A stretch of 64,000 nt of DNA. It comes from Chryseobacterium lacus. Lineage in GTDB: Bacteria > Bacteroidota > Bacteroidia > Flavobacteriales > Weeksellaceae. The stretch covers positions 124,001 through 188,000 of the forward strand of contig NZ_QPIE01000004.1 in assembly GCF_003336205.1 (NCBI RefSeq), in the 5' to 3' direction. Position numbers and translations under genes: made by a program. How positions within the stretch are numbered: the first letter of the stretch is position 1; every line of letters starts with the position of its first letter. The notes below the pieces were generated by a model, which was not told the origin of the DNA, did no database searches, and saw nothing but the letters and a program-made list of their open reading frames with translations. Of this stretch, positions 1-10,546 are shown in pieces.

Positions 1-783
1 GCATGTTCTGCTTCTGACAAGAGTGGTTGGTCATCTGTAGTGGCGCTGACCACAGCGTGTGATATTGTACAAACTTTTTCACAGAATTTTGATGGCGTTA
101 CAACACCTGCGCTTCCGAATTGTTGGAAAAAAGTTGGAACAACAGGTACTGTAGATACAAGAAGCGGAACTTTCGGTACGAGTCCTAATGTGATGTATAT
201 GTATTCCAGCAGTGCTTCCAATATAGCGATGGTAGCAATGCCGGCTGTTAGTAATCTGGATACGGGACTTTACAGTCTCAAATTCAAAGCAAGAGCGAAT
301 ATTACTGCAGGCGGAGTGATCGAAGTAGGATACTTAAATAATCCTACCGATCAATCAACGTTTACTATTTTAGGGTCATTCATAGCAACAAGTACAACCA
401 TTGCAAATAATTTCATTATTGAAATTATAGGTGTACCTACTGGCGTGACAACTTTAGCATTCAGACATAATCCAACACCATCGAATAGTGTTCTTATTGA
501 CGATGTAGAGTATGCTCTTACTTCTTCTCTAGCAATTACTGAAACAAAAGTAACCACCAGCGAAGTGAAGGTATATCCAAATCCATTTACAGACGTGATC
601 AACATCTCTGATGTAAAAGACCTGAAATCAGTATCCGTAATAGATGCTTCCGGAAGAATGGTGAAAACCATTGCTACTCCAGGTACTCAAATCCATTTAG
701 GAGAACTAAAATCAGGATTGTATATACTGAAACTGGATTACAGAAACGGTTCTGTAAAAACGGTGAAAGTGGTTAAAAAATAA
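1..783 (+). CDS. T9SS-secreted protein, C-terminal part (5' end outside window)
   Basis: The frame is open from base 1, so this is the 3' part of a longer gene; the GTG at position 40 is only an internal codon. The last 75 or so residues form a type A sorting domain of the type IX secretion system: VYPNPFTDVINI, then VIDASGRMVKT, then LKSGLYILKL, and a basic end VKVVKK. Proteins with this tail cross the outer membrane through the Por/Spr machinery and are anchored or released at the surface. The preceding part (TFSQNFDGVTTPALPNCWKKVG) looks like the jelly-roll or cleaved-adhesin type of module that often precedes such tails. The catalytic or adhesive domain lies upstream of the window, so function cannot be named. 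Confidence 0.85.
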   Translation, partial: ACSASDKSGWSSVVALTTACDIVQTFSQNFDGVTTPALPNCWKKVGTTGTVDTRSGTFGTSPNVMYMYSSSASNIAMVAMPAVSNLDTGLYSLKFKARANITAGGVIEVGYLNNPTDQSTFTILGSFIATSTTIANNFIIEIIGVPTGVTTLAFRHNPTPSNSVLIDDVEYALTSSLAITETKVTTSEVKVYPNPFTDVINISDVKDLKSVSVIDASGRMVKTIATPGTQIHLGELKSGLYILKLDYRNGSVKTVKVVKK

Positions 784-804
784 CCTACAATACTTTTAGT
801 AATG

Positions 805-835
805 GAAGGCTGCCTTAGGGTAGCCTTCTTTTTTT
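805..835 (+). terminator. Rho-independent terminator after the T9SS gene
   Basis: The arms GAAGGCT (805-811) and AGCCTTC (822-828) pair perfectly, and a run of seven T follows. It sits 22 bases after the stop codon of the T9SS gene. Confidence 0.8.
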
Positions 836-865
836 GAAAGAATATCTGTCTATTGAATAATAACA

Positions 866-900
866 CAAAAAAAAACCTCCCAAACTAAATTCGGAAGGTT
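866..900 (-). terminator. Terminator of the isocitrate dehydrogenase gene
   Basis: On the minus strand an imperfect hairpin (AACCTTCCG... pairing with GGGAGGTT, one bulge) is followed by a run of T, which appears as the A tract at 867-875 on the plus strand. It lies just downstream of the stop codon at 926. Confidence 0.6.
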
Positions 901-925
901 TATTTCGTATTGAAGTACGTTGGTA

Positions 926-3187
<2,262 letters not shown>

Positions 3188-3317
3188 TTAATTTCTATTC
3201 CTGAAGAAGAGGAACCGCAATTCTCTTGCACAGAAATGAGAAAAAAAATGATTTATAGTTTATCTGAATAGTTTTACATAATTGAATCAAAACTATGGAA
3301 TAACATTTTTTCAGCCT

Positions 3318-3325
3318 TATTTTTG
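3318..3325 (+). promoter_or_regulatory. Candidate -7 box for the DUF892 gene
   Basis: TATTTTTG matches the Bacteroidota -7 consensus TAnnTTTG, 40 bases before the ATG at 3365. No -33 TTG is at the usual 17-23 base spacing, so this is tentative. Confidence 0.4.
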
Positions 3326-3364
3326 TTTTCCGAATCGAACAATTTTAATATTAAAAAAATTATT

Positions 3365-3898
3365 ATGGCAAAGAAAAGTACCGCAGCAGGCAAAATAAAA
3401 CCAAAGGCTGACGCTGCAGAAGAACTGAAAGATTTCATGATTGATGGCATGAAAGACATGTATTGGGCTGAAAAAGCCTTAGTGAAATCACTTCCAAAGA
3501 TGAAAAAGAATGCGACTTCAGAAAATTTGAAAGCAGCAATAGATGATCATCTGGAAGAAACAAAAACACAGGTCACCCGTTTGGAAGATGCTTTTAAAGC
3601 GTTGAAACTAAAACCAGAAGCAGAAAAATGTGATGCAATGGATGGTCTCATCAAGGAAGCAGAAAGTATCATGGAAGAAACCCAACCGGGATCGGTACGT
3701 GATGCTGCGATTATCGCTGCTGCACAAAAAGTGGAGCATTACGAAATCGCTTCTTATGGAACGTTGGCTACTTATGCTAAGCTTCTCAAAGAAAAAGAAG
3801 TCCTCAACTTGATGTTGGAAACTCTCGACGAAGAGAAAACCTGCGACAAGGATCTGACGAAATTAGCCAAAAAGGAAATCAACCTTAAGGCAAAATAA
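3365..3898 (+). CDS. Ferritin-like DUF892 (YciE/YciF family) stress protein
   Basis: A 177-residue protein whose body matches the DUF892 four-helix family: LKDFMIDGMKDMYWAEKAL near residue 25, DHLEETKTQVTRLE near residue 65, and AQKVEHYEIASYGTL near residue 125. The E and H residues in these helices are those used for a di-metal site in ferritin-like proteins. Members are induced by osmotic, oxidative or envelope stress in enterobacteria; their reaction is not settled. The short lysine-rich N-terminus (AKKSTAAGKIKPKADA) is an extension. I took the ATG at 3365 since the upstream in-frame codons overlap the probable promoter. The next gene also belongs to a stress family, but a small terminator separates them. 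Confidence 0.88.
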   Translation: MAKKSTAAGKIKPKADAAEELKDFMIDGMKDMYWAEKALVKSLPKMKKNATSENLKAAIDDHLEETKTQVTRLEDAFKALKLKPEAEKCDAMDGLIKEAESIMEETQPGSVRDAAIIAAAQKVEHYEIASYGTLATYAKLLKEKEVLNLMLETLDEEKTCDKDLTKLAKKEINLKAK

Positions 3899-3901
3899 AC
3901 G

Positions 3902-3921
3902 TGGCCAAAAGGCCATTTTTT
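3902..3921 (+). terminator. Short terminator between the two stress genes
   Basis: TGGCC-AAAA-GGCCA is a perfect five-pair hairpin, followed by six T. It begins four bases after the DUF892 stop codon. Confidence 0.6.
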
Positions 3922-3945
3922 ATGAATAAAATTAATTTTAAAAAA

Positions 3946-4482
3946 ATGAAAAATCTAAATAATAAAAGAATTGCAGTACTCGCCGCCGACGGTTATGAAC
4001 AGTCTGAACTTGTGGAACCCATTAACGCATTAAAAGAAAATGGTGCTCAGGTAGAAATTATTTCCCTGAAATCCGGTGAAATCCGTGGAATGGTAGATCA
4101 TGAATGGGCAGAAAGCATTGCGGTGGACAAAACCGTGAAAGAAGCAAATCATTCGGAATATGACGCTTTATTGCTTCCCGGAGGTGTGCTGAATCCTGAT
4201 GCTGTGCGTTCTGATGAAGCAGCCGTAGCTTGGGTAAAGAAATTTTTTGAAGCAGAAAAACCTGTGGCCGCCATTTGTCACGGTCCGCAAACTTTAATTG
4301 ATGCTGAGGTAGTGAAAGGTAGAAAAATGACTTCCTATAAAGCCATTCATAAAGATCTTAAAAATGCAGGTGCCAATTGGGTTGATGAAGAAGTTGTCAC
4401 AGACGAAAATCTTACCACCAGCCGTTCTCCTGAGGATATTCCAGCATTTAATGAAAGAATAATAAAGGAATTCTCCAAGTAA
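3946..4482 (+). CDS. DJ-1/PfpI family protein (general stress protein 18 type)
   Basis: About 178 residues with the DJ-1/PfpI fold: KRIAVLAADGYEQSELVEP at the start (the glutamate of the active-site triad is in GYEQSE), LLLPGGVLNPDAVR in the middle, and the nucleophile elbow AAICHGPQ with the reactive cysteine near residue 105. Members of this subgroup act as deglycases, chaperones or cysteine peptidases; which one applies here is not visible. The first start codon in the frame (GTG 3901) lies in the terminator hairpin; ATG 3922 and 3946 are both possible, and 3946 fits the length of the family. Confidence 0.88.
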   Translation: MKNLNNKRIAVLAADGYEQSELVEPINALKENGAQVEIISLKSGEIRGMVDHEWAESIAVDKTVKEANHSEYDALLLPGGVLNPDAVRSDEAAVAWVKKFFEAEKPVAAICHGPQTLIDAEVVKGRKMTSYKAIHKDLKNAGANWVDEEVVTDENLTTSRSPEDIPAFNERIIKEFSK

Positions 4483-4543
4483 TTTCTTTTCAAATAAGAT
4501 AATCAGAACCAATTCGTCGCACATTTAAGAACCAACAAATTTA

Positions 4544-4573
4544 TTGCTCACAAAAGAGTTTTTAGTACATTTG
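4544..4573 (+). promoter_or_regulatory. Promoter of the AI-2E family gene
   Basis: TTG at 4544-4546 and TACATTTG at 4566-4573 are 19 bases apart, matching the Bacteroidota consensus. The -7 box ends 11 bases before the ATG. Confidence 0.6.
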
Positions 4574-4584
4574 AGTAAAGAAAA

Positions 4585-5688
4585 ATGACTATGGATAAAC
4601 TTTTTAAAGAGACAACGGTTCTGCGCGCACTGGTTCTGTTTTCTATATTTCTTGTCTTAGTCATCGCTTTTCAACTTAGTTATTTTGTAACGGGATTTCT
4701 TGGCGCAGTAACTTTATATGTTGTCACCAGAAACTTCTATCACCGATTGGTAGAAAGGAATCGATGGAACAAAAATCTGGCTACAATTCTCATTATTTTG
4801 TCCATTATCGTATGTTTCGGAATACCAATATGGATTGTTTTGGAAATTTTGATTCCTCAGATTAATGACGCTTTGAAAGATCCGCAAAAAATCATCGAAC
4901 GTTTTCAGCCTATCGTCCGTTATCTTCAGAATCATGAATTCATACAGCGTTTTGATATAGAGTTTACTTCTCACGATTTACTGAATGTGGTGAACAGGAT
5001 TATCAGTTATATTCCGTCTACGCTCAATTGGGTCGGACAGTTTTTCGCGAATATTCTGGTCGCGCTTTTTATTCTCTATTTTATGTTGATGGGAAGCCGC
5101 AGCATGGAGCGCAGCCTGAAGGAAATGCTTCCTTTTTCAGAAAAATCAAAACGGTATTTCATCAAAGAAAATCTGGATCTCATCCGTTCCAATGCGTATG
5201 GAGTTCCAATAATGGCCGTCAGTCAGGGCATTATTGCGATTATCGGCTATTCAATTTTCGGTGTGGAGCAAGCTGTCTTTTGGGGATTGATGACAGGTTT
5301 GGCTTCCATAGTTCCTGTTGTCGGAACGATGGTCGTTTGGGTTCCGCTCTGCATTTACCAGATGGCGACGGGCGATGTCAATTCCGGATTGTTGTTGTCG
5401 TTGTACTGCCTTATTTTCGTTGGAGGAATTGATAATGTGCTGCGTTTTACTTTATTAAAAAAAATGGCAGACATTCATCCGCTGATCACAGTGTTTGGCG
5501 TTATTCTCGGGTTGCAGCTTTTTGGAGCTATGGGTTTGGTTTTCGGGCCGCTGCTGCTGTCACTTCCCCGAATTTTATATGCTGTTTATAAAATAGAAAA
5601 ACGACAGTACCTTCCACTAACTACTGAAGAAACAGAGGAAGCATTTCTTGTTACCGATGAAAATATTACTGAAAATGTGGAAAAGTGA
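4585..5688 (+). CDS. AI-2E family transporter (DUF20 permease)
   Basis: A 367-residue inner-membrane protein with about eight hydrophobic segments: two at the N-terminus (residues 12-50), one near 62-85, a soluble stretch of about 90 residues, then a cluster from residue 150 to the end. The motifs FWGLMTGLASIVPVVGTMVVWVP and HPLITVFGVILGLQLFGAMGLVFGP are the family signatures. Characterised relatives export autoinducer-2 (TqsA), act as Na+/H+ antiporters or stay unknown, so the substrate cannot be deduced. A second ATG two codons downstream is equally likely as the start. It appears monocistronic. Confidence 0.85.
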   Translation: MTMDKLFKETTVLRALVLFSIFLVLVIAFQLSYFVTGFLGAVTLYVVTRNFYHRLVERNRWNKNLATILIILSIIVCFGIPIWIVLEILIPQINDALKDPQKIIERFQPIVRYLQNHEFIQRFDIEFTSHDLLNVVNRIISYIPSTLNWVGQFFANILVALFILYFMLMGSRSMERSLKEMLPFSEKSKRYFIKENLDLIRSNAYGVPIMAVSQGIIAIIGYSIFGVEQAVFWGLMTGLASIVPVVGTMVVWVPLCIYQMATGDVNSGLLLSLYCLIFVGGIDNVLRFTLLKKMADIHPLITVFGVILGLQLFGAMGLVFGPLLLSLPRILYAVYKIEKRQYLPLTTEETEEAFLVTDENITENVEK

Positions 5689-5795
5689 TTTTGCTTCGTT
5701 ATAACAATTCTCTCAAGATTTATCTTGAAACTACGCTAAAATCTAAAAGTTTATTTTAAAAAATCAATCTCGTTGGTAAAGTTAGAAAACTACAC

Positions 5796-7076
5796 TCAAT
5801 CTGACTCTAGCTTCGTGACTTCAATTTTGTCAATTCGGACACCTTCTACATGTAAAATTTTAAACAAAAGCCCTTTCCATTCCATCGTTTCTCCCGCAGC
5901 CGGAAAATGCTGAAGTTCATTAATGATGAATCCCGCTACAGTGTGATAATCGCCGGCTTCGTATTCCTCTTCCATGTCCAATTGATGAAGAAATTTGTAA
6001 AAAGGATATGACCCGTCCATTTCATAACGTCCTTTTTCATATTCTGTCATGTTAGCTTCCTCATGTTGATCTTCTATTGCATTTCCGATCAGGGCATCCA
6101 GAAGATCGTCCATCGTTACCATGCCTTCAAAAGTTCCGTATTCGTTCACCACAAAAGCGTAGTGCATTCGTTCTTCTTTTATTTTTTCCAGAACTTTATA
6201 GGCGGGCGTATTTTCGTAGACAGTGATGGGTTGTCTGAGGTAATTCTGCAGGTCAAAAGCAACTTCCGAACCGGCTACGGGGAAAATTTCCTTCAGCAAA
6301 ACCAATCCCAGAAGATTGTCAAGATTTTTATGAACCACTGGATATACGGAATGTGGCGATTCCTGAACTTTACTTTTTATGGTAAAACCATCATCCTGAA
6401 TATCAAAATAGATAAGATCCTGGCGATGCGTCATCAATTCTCTTACTTTACGGTCGCCCAGGGCAAAAACGCGCTGTACAATCTGTTGTTCTATTTCCTG
6501 AACATCACCTCCATCTGCACTTTCTTTCACCATCGCTTTTATTTCTTCTTCGCTGACGATGTTTTCATTTCCGCCTTTAATTCCAAAAATACCCAAAATC
6601 AGATTATTGGTAGTTGTTAAAAGCCAAATAAAAGGCCTTGTAATCACTGAGACCAAAGTCATCGGCTGCGCCATCAAAATGGCGATTTTCTCCGGAAACA
6701 TCAGCCCGATTCTTTTCGGAATCAATTCTCCTAAAACAATAGAAAAAAAAGTGAGGATAATAAGCACAACAGTTACCGACAAAGTATCGGCGTAAGGCAT
6801 CAGTAAAGGAATATTGCTGAAAAATGTTTTGACGTCTACTGTAATTTTTTCGCCACTGTAAATTCCGGTAAGAATTCCGATAAGGGTAATTCCGATTTGA
6901 ACGGTGGAAAGAAAAATATTCGGGTTTTCTGAAAGATTCAGGGCTTTTTGTGCATGGGAATTCCCTTTGCGGGCCGCACTTTCTAGCTTAAATTTTTTCG
7001 CAGAAACCAGTGCGATTTCACTCATGGAGAAAATTCCGTTCAATAAAATAAGAGTAAAAATAATAAAGATCTCCAT
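5796..7076 (-). CDS. CNNM/CorC (hemolysin C) family membrane protein with CBS pair
   Basis: The 426-residue protein has the full three-part layout: a CNNM transmembrane domain in residues 1-150 (ILLNGIFSMSEIALVSAKKFKLE is its opening helix), a CBS pair around 205-335 (VRELMTHRQDLIYFD; YAFVVNEYGTFEGMVTMDDLLDALIG), and a CorC_HlyC domain from about 345 (YPFYKFLHQLDMEEEYEAGDYHTVAGFI). Relatives are implicated in Mg2+ and Co2+ efflux; older annotation as hemolysin is not supported for most. The start is 24 bases after the mutS2 stop, so the two are probably cotranscribed. Confidence 0.9.
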   Translation of the reverse strand: MEIFIIFTLILLNGIFSMSEIALVSAKKFKLESAARKGNSHAQKALNLSENPNIFLSTVQIGITLIGILTGIYSGEKITVDVKTFFSNIPLLMPYADTLSVTVVLIILTFFSIVLGELIPKRIGLMFPEKIAILMAQPMTLVSVITRPFIWLLTTTNNLILGIFGIKGGNENIVSEEEIKAMVKESADGGDVQEIEQQIVQRVFALGDRKVRELMTHRQDLIYFDIQDDGFTIKSKVQESPHSVYPVVHKNLDNLLGLVLLKEIFPVAGSEVAFDLQNYLRQPITVYENTPAYKVLEKIKEERMHYAFVVNEYGTFEGMVTMDDLLDALIGNAIEDQHEEANMTEYEKGRYEMDGSYPFYKFLHQLDMEEEYEAGDYHTVAGFIINELQHFPAAGETMEWKGLLFKILHVEGVRIDKIEVTKLESD

Positions 7077-7100
7077 TGATATTCAGTTGATTATTGTTTT

Positions 7101-9248
7101 CTACACCCTTTCCAGTTCATCTGCATTTATGGTAGTTTTGAATGTGCCGTAGTTTACTACCACTTTAGTTTTGGTGATTTTTTCAATCGTTCCAACACTG
7201 GTAGATCCGGTGATACGAACGCGCTGTCCGGTTTTCAGCCAAATTGCCCGTTCATCTTTGCGCTGCTGATCCATTTTCTCGTTGGTTTCCGCAATTTTTT
7301 CTATTACATCTACTTTTTTCAATTGTTGGGTAATTTTCCGTTTGATAACCTGCAGTTTTTTGTTCTCATCTTTATCACTTCCCAAACGCCTGAATTTTTC
7401 CTGCTCCAGAATTTTAACAAAATCTTTCACCACATCTTTCCGGGATTTTCCTTTGATATACGAATCTATAAAAGTTTCAATTTTGTTCCCGAACTGAAGT
7501 TTGCGGTGTTCCTCTTCATACAGTTTTTGAAAATTATAAAGCTTCTGCTGCAACTGCTCATTGAGCTTCTGGAGATTTCCTCGCTTATCTTCTACAGATT
7601 CCTTCTGCTCGGTAAGATTCGTCTTTAATTTTTCAACTTCAAATTTTTCCTGTTGCAGTTTTACGATGGTTTTATCTAGGTTCACCACATCTTTTTCCAC
7701 TTTTTCTCTTGCTTTTTTAATGATAAATCGCGGAATTTTATTTTTCTCAGCCACTTCAAAAGTGAACGAACTTCCGGCCTGTCCAACTTCCAGTTTGTAC
7801 AAAGGTTCCAGGGAATGTTCATCAAAAAGCATGGCTGCATTTTCCGCATTCGGAAGCTGCTCCACGACCAGTTTGATATTCGTGTAATGCGTGGTGATAA
7901 TGGCAAAACTCTTCTTGTCGTAAAAATATTCCAGAAAACTTTCAGCCAATGCGCCGCCGAGTTCAGGGTCTGATCCAGTGCCAAATTCATCGATCAATAA
8001 CAGTGTTTTATGATCGGCTTCCCGAATGATGCCCGACATTTTTTTGAGCCGGGAAGAGTAGGTGGATAGATGGTTTTCAATCGATTGATTGTCTCCGATA
8101 TCGGTCATGATTTTGTCGAAAAAAAACATTTCCGATTTCGGATGTACCGGTACCAGAATCCCGCTCTGAATCATCAGTTGAAGCAATCCTACCGTTTTCA
8201 AGGTGATGGATTTTCCACCGGCATTGGGCCCGGAAATACAAATAATGCGGTTATGCTCTGTAAGCGTGAGCGATTGTGGATAAATTTTCTTTTTTTCAAC
8301 ACTGTTTCTCAGCCAAAGCAACGGATGAAAAGCATCCCTCAGCCGAAGCGTAGGATGGCTGTTGATCTTAGGAAGGACCGCATTTATTTTTTCTGCGAAT
8401 TTTGCTTTGGCTCTTATCAGATCCAAATCGAAAATATATTTTTGGTATGATTCCAGCCATGGTTGATATTCAGCAATTTCAGCAGTAAGCTTGCGCAGAA
8501 TCCGGTCGGTCTCCTTTTTTTCTTCTTCCTCATTTTCGCGGAGTTTGAAGTAATGTTTCAGGACAGATTCGGGCTGAATATACGTGATAGAACCGGTTTT
8601 GGAAATACCCAACACTCTTCCCGGTACCCGTTTTTTAAATCCGGATTTCACAGCCAGCACACGTTGGTCTTCCAGGATGGTTTCGCGAATTTCATCTAAT
8701 AAATCGTTTTGAGAATAGGTGGCTAATGCCCTGTTAAAATTCTCCTGAATGGCTTTTTTAGCATGTTGAATTTCGGTTCTCAGGACTTTAAGATCCGGCG
8801 ATGCTTCGCTTTTTACCTCTCCAAAACGGTTGAAAACTTTGTCAATTTTTTCAATAATAGCTTTGTGAAATTCTAAAGCCTGAACTTCTTTCAAAAGCAA
8901 AGGAAAAGTTTCGGAAAAAGTGGGAAAGAATTTCTGTAATTTCCCGATTTGCTCTGTAATATTTTTGATTTTCAGAAACGCCTTGTTTTCCAGATGGAAA
9001 TTCTCAATAATCATGAGTCTCAGTTCCTGTTCAATATCTTCATATTCATGAAAAGGAATGGCATTGGAACTTTCAAAACTGGTAAGAAACTCCGAGGTCT
9101 TTTTTAAAGAAATTTCAGCTTCGTCCCTGCTCATGGGAAGCAGGCTCATGATTTTATCTTCTGTTTTCGGGGAGTACGCGAACGGAGCAATCTCCGAAAG
9201 GAGTTCCGGGAATTCGAGTTCTTCTAAATCTTCTTTCTGGATGTGCAC
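7101..9248 (-). CDS. mutS2: MutS2-type ATPase without Smr domain
   Basis: About 715 residues starting V(M)HIQKEDLEELEFPELL. It carries the MutS core domain and an ABC-type ATPase with Walker A GPNAGGKSITLKTVGLLQ, signature and Walker B LLLIDEFGTGSDPELGGA, followed by a long coiled coil (VNLDKTIVKLQQEKFEVEKLKTNLTEQ and on). MutS2 proteins are not mismatch repair factors; they suppress recombination or resolve stalled ribosomes in studied species. The C-terminal Smr nuclease typical of Firmicutes MutS2 is absent here: the protein ends in a small KOW-like beta region (GQRVRITGSTSVGTIEKI). A GTG start at 9248 fits both the family N-terminus and the promoter four bases upstream. Confidence 0.87.
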   Translation of the reverse strand: MHIQKEDLEELEFPELLSEIAPFAYSPKTEDKIMSLLPMSRDEAEISLKKTSEFLTSFESSNAIPFHEYEDIEQELRLMIIENFHLENKAFLKIKNITEQIGKLQKFFPTFSETFPLLLKEVQALEFHKAIIEKIDKVFNRFGEVKSEASPDLKVLRTEIQHAKKAIQENFNRALATYSQNDLLDEIRETILEDQRVLAVKSGFKKRVPGRVLGISKTGSITYIQPESVLKHYFKLRENEEEEKKETDRILRKLTAEIAEYQPWLESYQKYIFDLDLIRAKAKFAEKINAVLPKINSHPTLRLRDAFHPLLWLRNSVEKKKIYPQSLTLTEHNRIICISGPNAGGKSITLKTVGLLQLMIQSGILVPVHPKSEMFFFDKIMTDIGDNQSIENHLSTYSSRLKKMSGIIREADHKTLLLIDEFGTGSDPELGGALAESFLEYFYDKKSFAIITTHYTNIKLVVEQLPNAENAAMLFDEHSLEPLYKLEVGQAGSSFTFEVAEKNKIPRFIIKKAREKVEKDVVNLDKTIVKLQQEKFEVEKLKTNLTEQKESVEDKRGNLQKLNEQLQQKLYNFQKLYEEEHRKLQFGNKIETFIDSYIKGKSRKDVVKDFVKILEQEKFRRLGSDKDENKKLQVIKRKITQQLKKVDVIEKIAETNEKMDQQRKDERAIWLKTGQRVRITGSTSVGTIEKITKTKVVVNYGTFKTTINADELERV

Positions 9249-9252
9249 ACTG

Positions 9253-9260
9253 CAAAAATA
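9253..9260 (-). promoter_or_regulatory. -7 box of mutS2 directly before its GTG start
   Basis: On the minus strand TATTTTTG ends four bases before the GTG start at 9248, so the transcript would be leaderless or nearly so. No good -33 TTG is in place, which lowers confidence. Confidence 0.4.
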
Positions 9261-9343
9261 GTGAGTTTTCTTTTCTCTTGCAGGCATCATGCAAATATTG
9301 TACATTTTTTATTTATTTTTGAAACCCATTTTGATACTTTATT

Positions 9344-9985
9344 ATGACTTGGGAAGATATTTTAGAGCCGATAAAAAGCAGTATTTATTTCAAAAATTTG
9401 TGGGAAAAAGTCAATCAGGAATATGCCGAATCGAAGGTTTTTCCGCCCAAAAATCAAATATTTCGCGCATTGGAACTTACACCTTTTGAAGAGATCAAAG
9501 TTGTAATTCTTGGCCAAGATCCTTACCATAATGATGATCAGGCGAATGGCTTGTGTTTCTCTGTTTCCGAAAAAGTGAAGGCACCACCTTCGCTCAGAAA
9601 TATTTTTGCTGAACTGAAAACCGATATGGGTACAGAGAGAACTTCCAAAGAGCTGGATGACTGGGCAACACAGGGCGTACTCCTTTTGAACGCGACGCTT
9701 ACAGTGCGGGCGCATTCGCCCAATTCTCACAAGGATCTGGGTTGGGAGCAATTCACGGATTTTATTATCAAAGAGATTTCCGATAAAAAAGAAAATGTTG
9801 TTTTTTTGTTGTGGGGTGCTTTTGCTCAAAAAAAATCAGAATTGATCGATACACAAAAGCATTGCATTATCAAAGCGGCGCATCCTTCACCTTTCTCTGC
9901 TTACCGTGGCTTTTTCGGAAGCCGGCCTTTTTCCAGAATTAATGAATATCTGGTTTCAAAGAGTAAGATTCCTGTTGTCTGGTAA
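9344..9985 (+). CDS. ung: Uracil-DNA glycosylase
   Basis: It removes uracil from DNA in base-excision repair. The 213-residue protein shows all family-1 motifs: the water-activating loop VVILGQDPYHNDDQANGLCFS (Asp near residue 61), the uracil-binding NATLTVRAHSPNSH (Asn near residue 120), and the leucine-loop segment AAHPSPFSAYRGFFGSRPFS with catalytic His and intercalating loop. Length is normal for Ung. It is divergent from mutS2 and convergent with the DUF456 gene, three bases away from that gene's stop codon. Confidence 0.97.
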   Translation: MTWEDILEPIKSSIYFKNLWEKVNQEYAESKVFPPKNQIFRALELTPFEEIKVVILGQDPYHNDDQANGLCFSVSEKVKAPPSLRNIFAELKTDMGTERTSKELDDWATQGVLLLNATLTVRAHSPNSHKDLGWEQFTDFIIKEISDKKENVVFLLWGAFAQKKSELIDTQKHCIIKAAHPSPFSAYRGFFGSRPFSRINEYLVSKSKIPVVW

Positions 9986-9988
9986 AAA

Positions 9989-10477
9989 TCAAAACAAAAG
10001 ATCCAAAACCACCGCCAACAGCATAGCCACGCCTACTAAAAAATTAAAACCTGTTCCCAAAACAAATCCGATAAAAGCGCCTTTTACAGAATTGAAAGCC
10101 TTCTTGCTGTCGCTAACATCGTGAAGCAGTTCGCCGATGAATACGCCCAGAAACATTCCGATCAGAAATCCAAAAGGAACGGGAATCAGGAACATTCCCG
10201 CAAAAGTTCCGACAATCGAACCGATGCTGCCCCATTTGGTGCCGCCATATTTTCGGTTGGTTTTTGCCGGAATAATATAATTCAGAAACACAGAAAGAAG
10301 GGTTAAAGCTGAAAAAATCCAGACATACACCATTGAAAGTTCAGAATCTGTTCCGAATTTGTAAATTAAAAGTCCGCAAAGACTCAGTAAAAGTCCGGGC
10401 AATACGGGAACTATGGTTCCTACAATTCCTAGAATAAGCAAAATGATACAAACCAAAATAATCAATCCTTCCTGCAT
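9989..10477 (-). CDS. DUF456 family membrane protein
   Basis: About 162 residues starting MQEGLIILVCIILLILGIVG. It has four to five hydrophobic segments rich in glycine, with the typical DUF456 order: an N-terminal helix with GTIVPVLPGLL, a helix pair, a loop KYGGTKWGSIGSIVGTFAGMF, and PVPFGFLIGMFLGVFIGE followed by a soluble stretch and a final helix. The family is widespread and of unknown function. An upstream in-frame ATG at 10510 would overlap the neighbour's terminator, so I prefer 10477. Confidence 0.85.
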   Translation of the reverse strand: MQEGLIILVCIILLILGIVGTIVPVLPGLLLSLCGLLIYKFGTDSELSMVYVWIFSALTLLSVFLNYIIPAKTNRKYGGTKWGSIGSIVGTFAGMFLIPVPFGFLIGMFLGVFIGELLHDVSDSKKAFNSVKGAFIGFVLGTGFNFLVGVAMLLAVVLDLLF

Positions 10478-10491
10478 AAAGTTATAACTAA

Positions 10492-10523
10492 AAAATAAAA
10501 AAAGCAGCAATTTTGTTGCCGCT
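10492..10523 (-). terminator. Terminator of the lipoprotein gene
   Basis: A hairpin with arms AGCAGCAA (10504-10511) and TTGCCGCT (10516-10523) has one mismatch; on the minus strand it is followed by a T-rich run (A tract 10492-10502 on the plus strand). Confidence 0.65.
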
Positions 10524-10546
10524 TTTCTGTGAAATTACTTTTTGTT

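Noticed and set aside
5713-5728. Perfect palindrome TCAAGAT-TT-ATCTTGA as terminator between the AI-2E and CNNM genes
   Set aside because: No T run follows on either strand and the loop is only two bases; it may be chance or a protein site.
6063-6620. Open frame of 185 codons opposite the CNNM/CorC gene
   Set aside because: The opposite strand carries a complete, well-conserved protein; this frame is Phe-rich noise.
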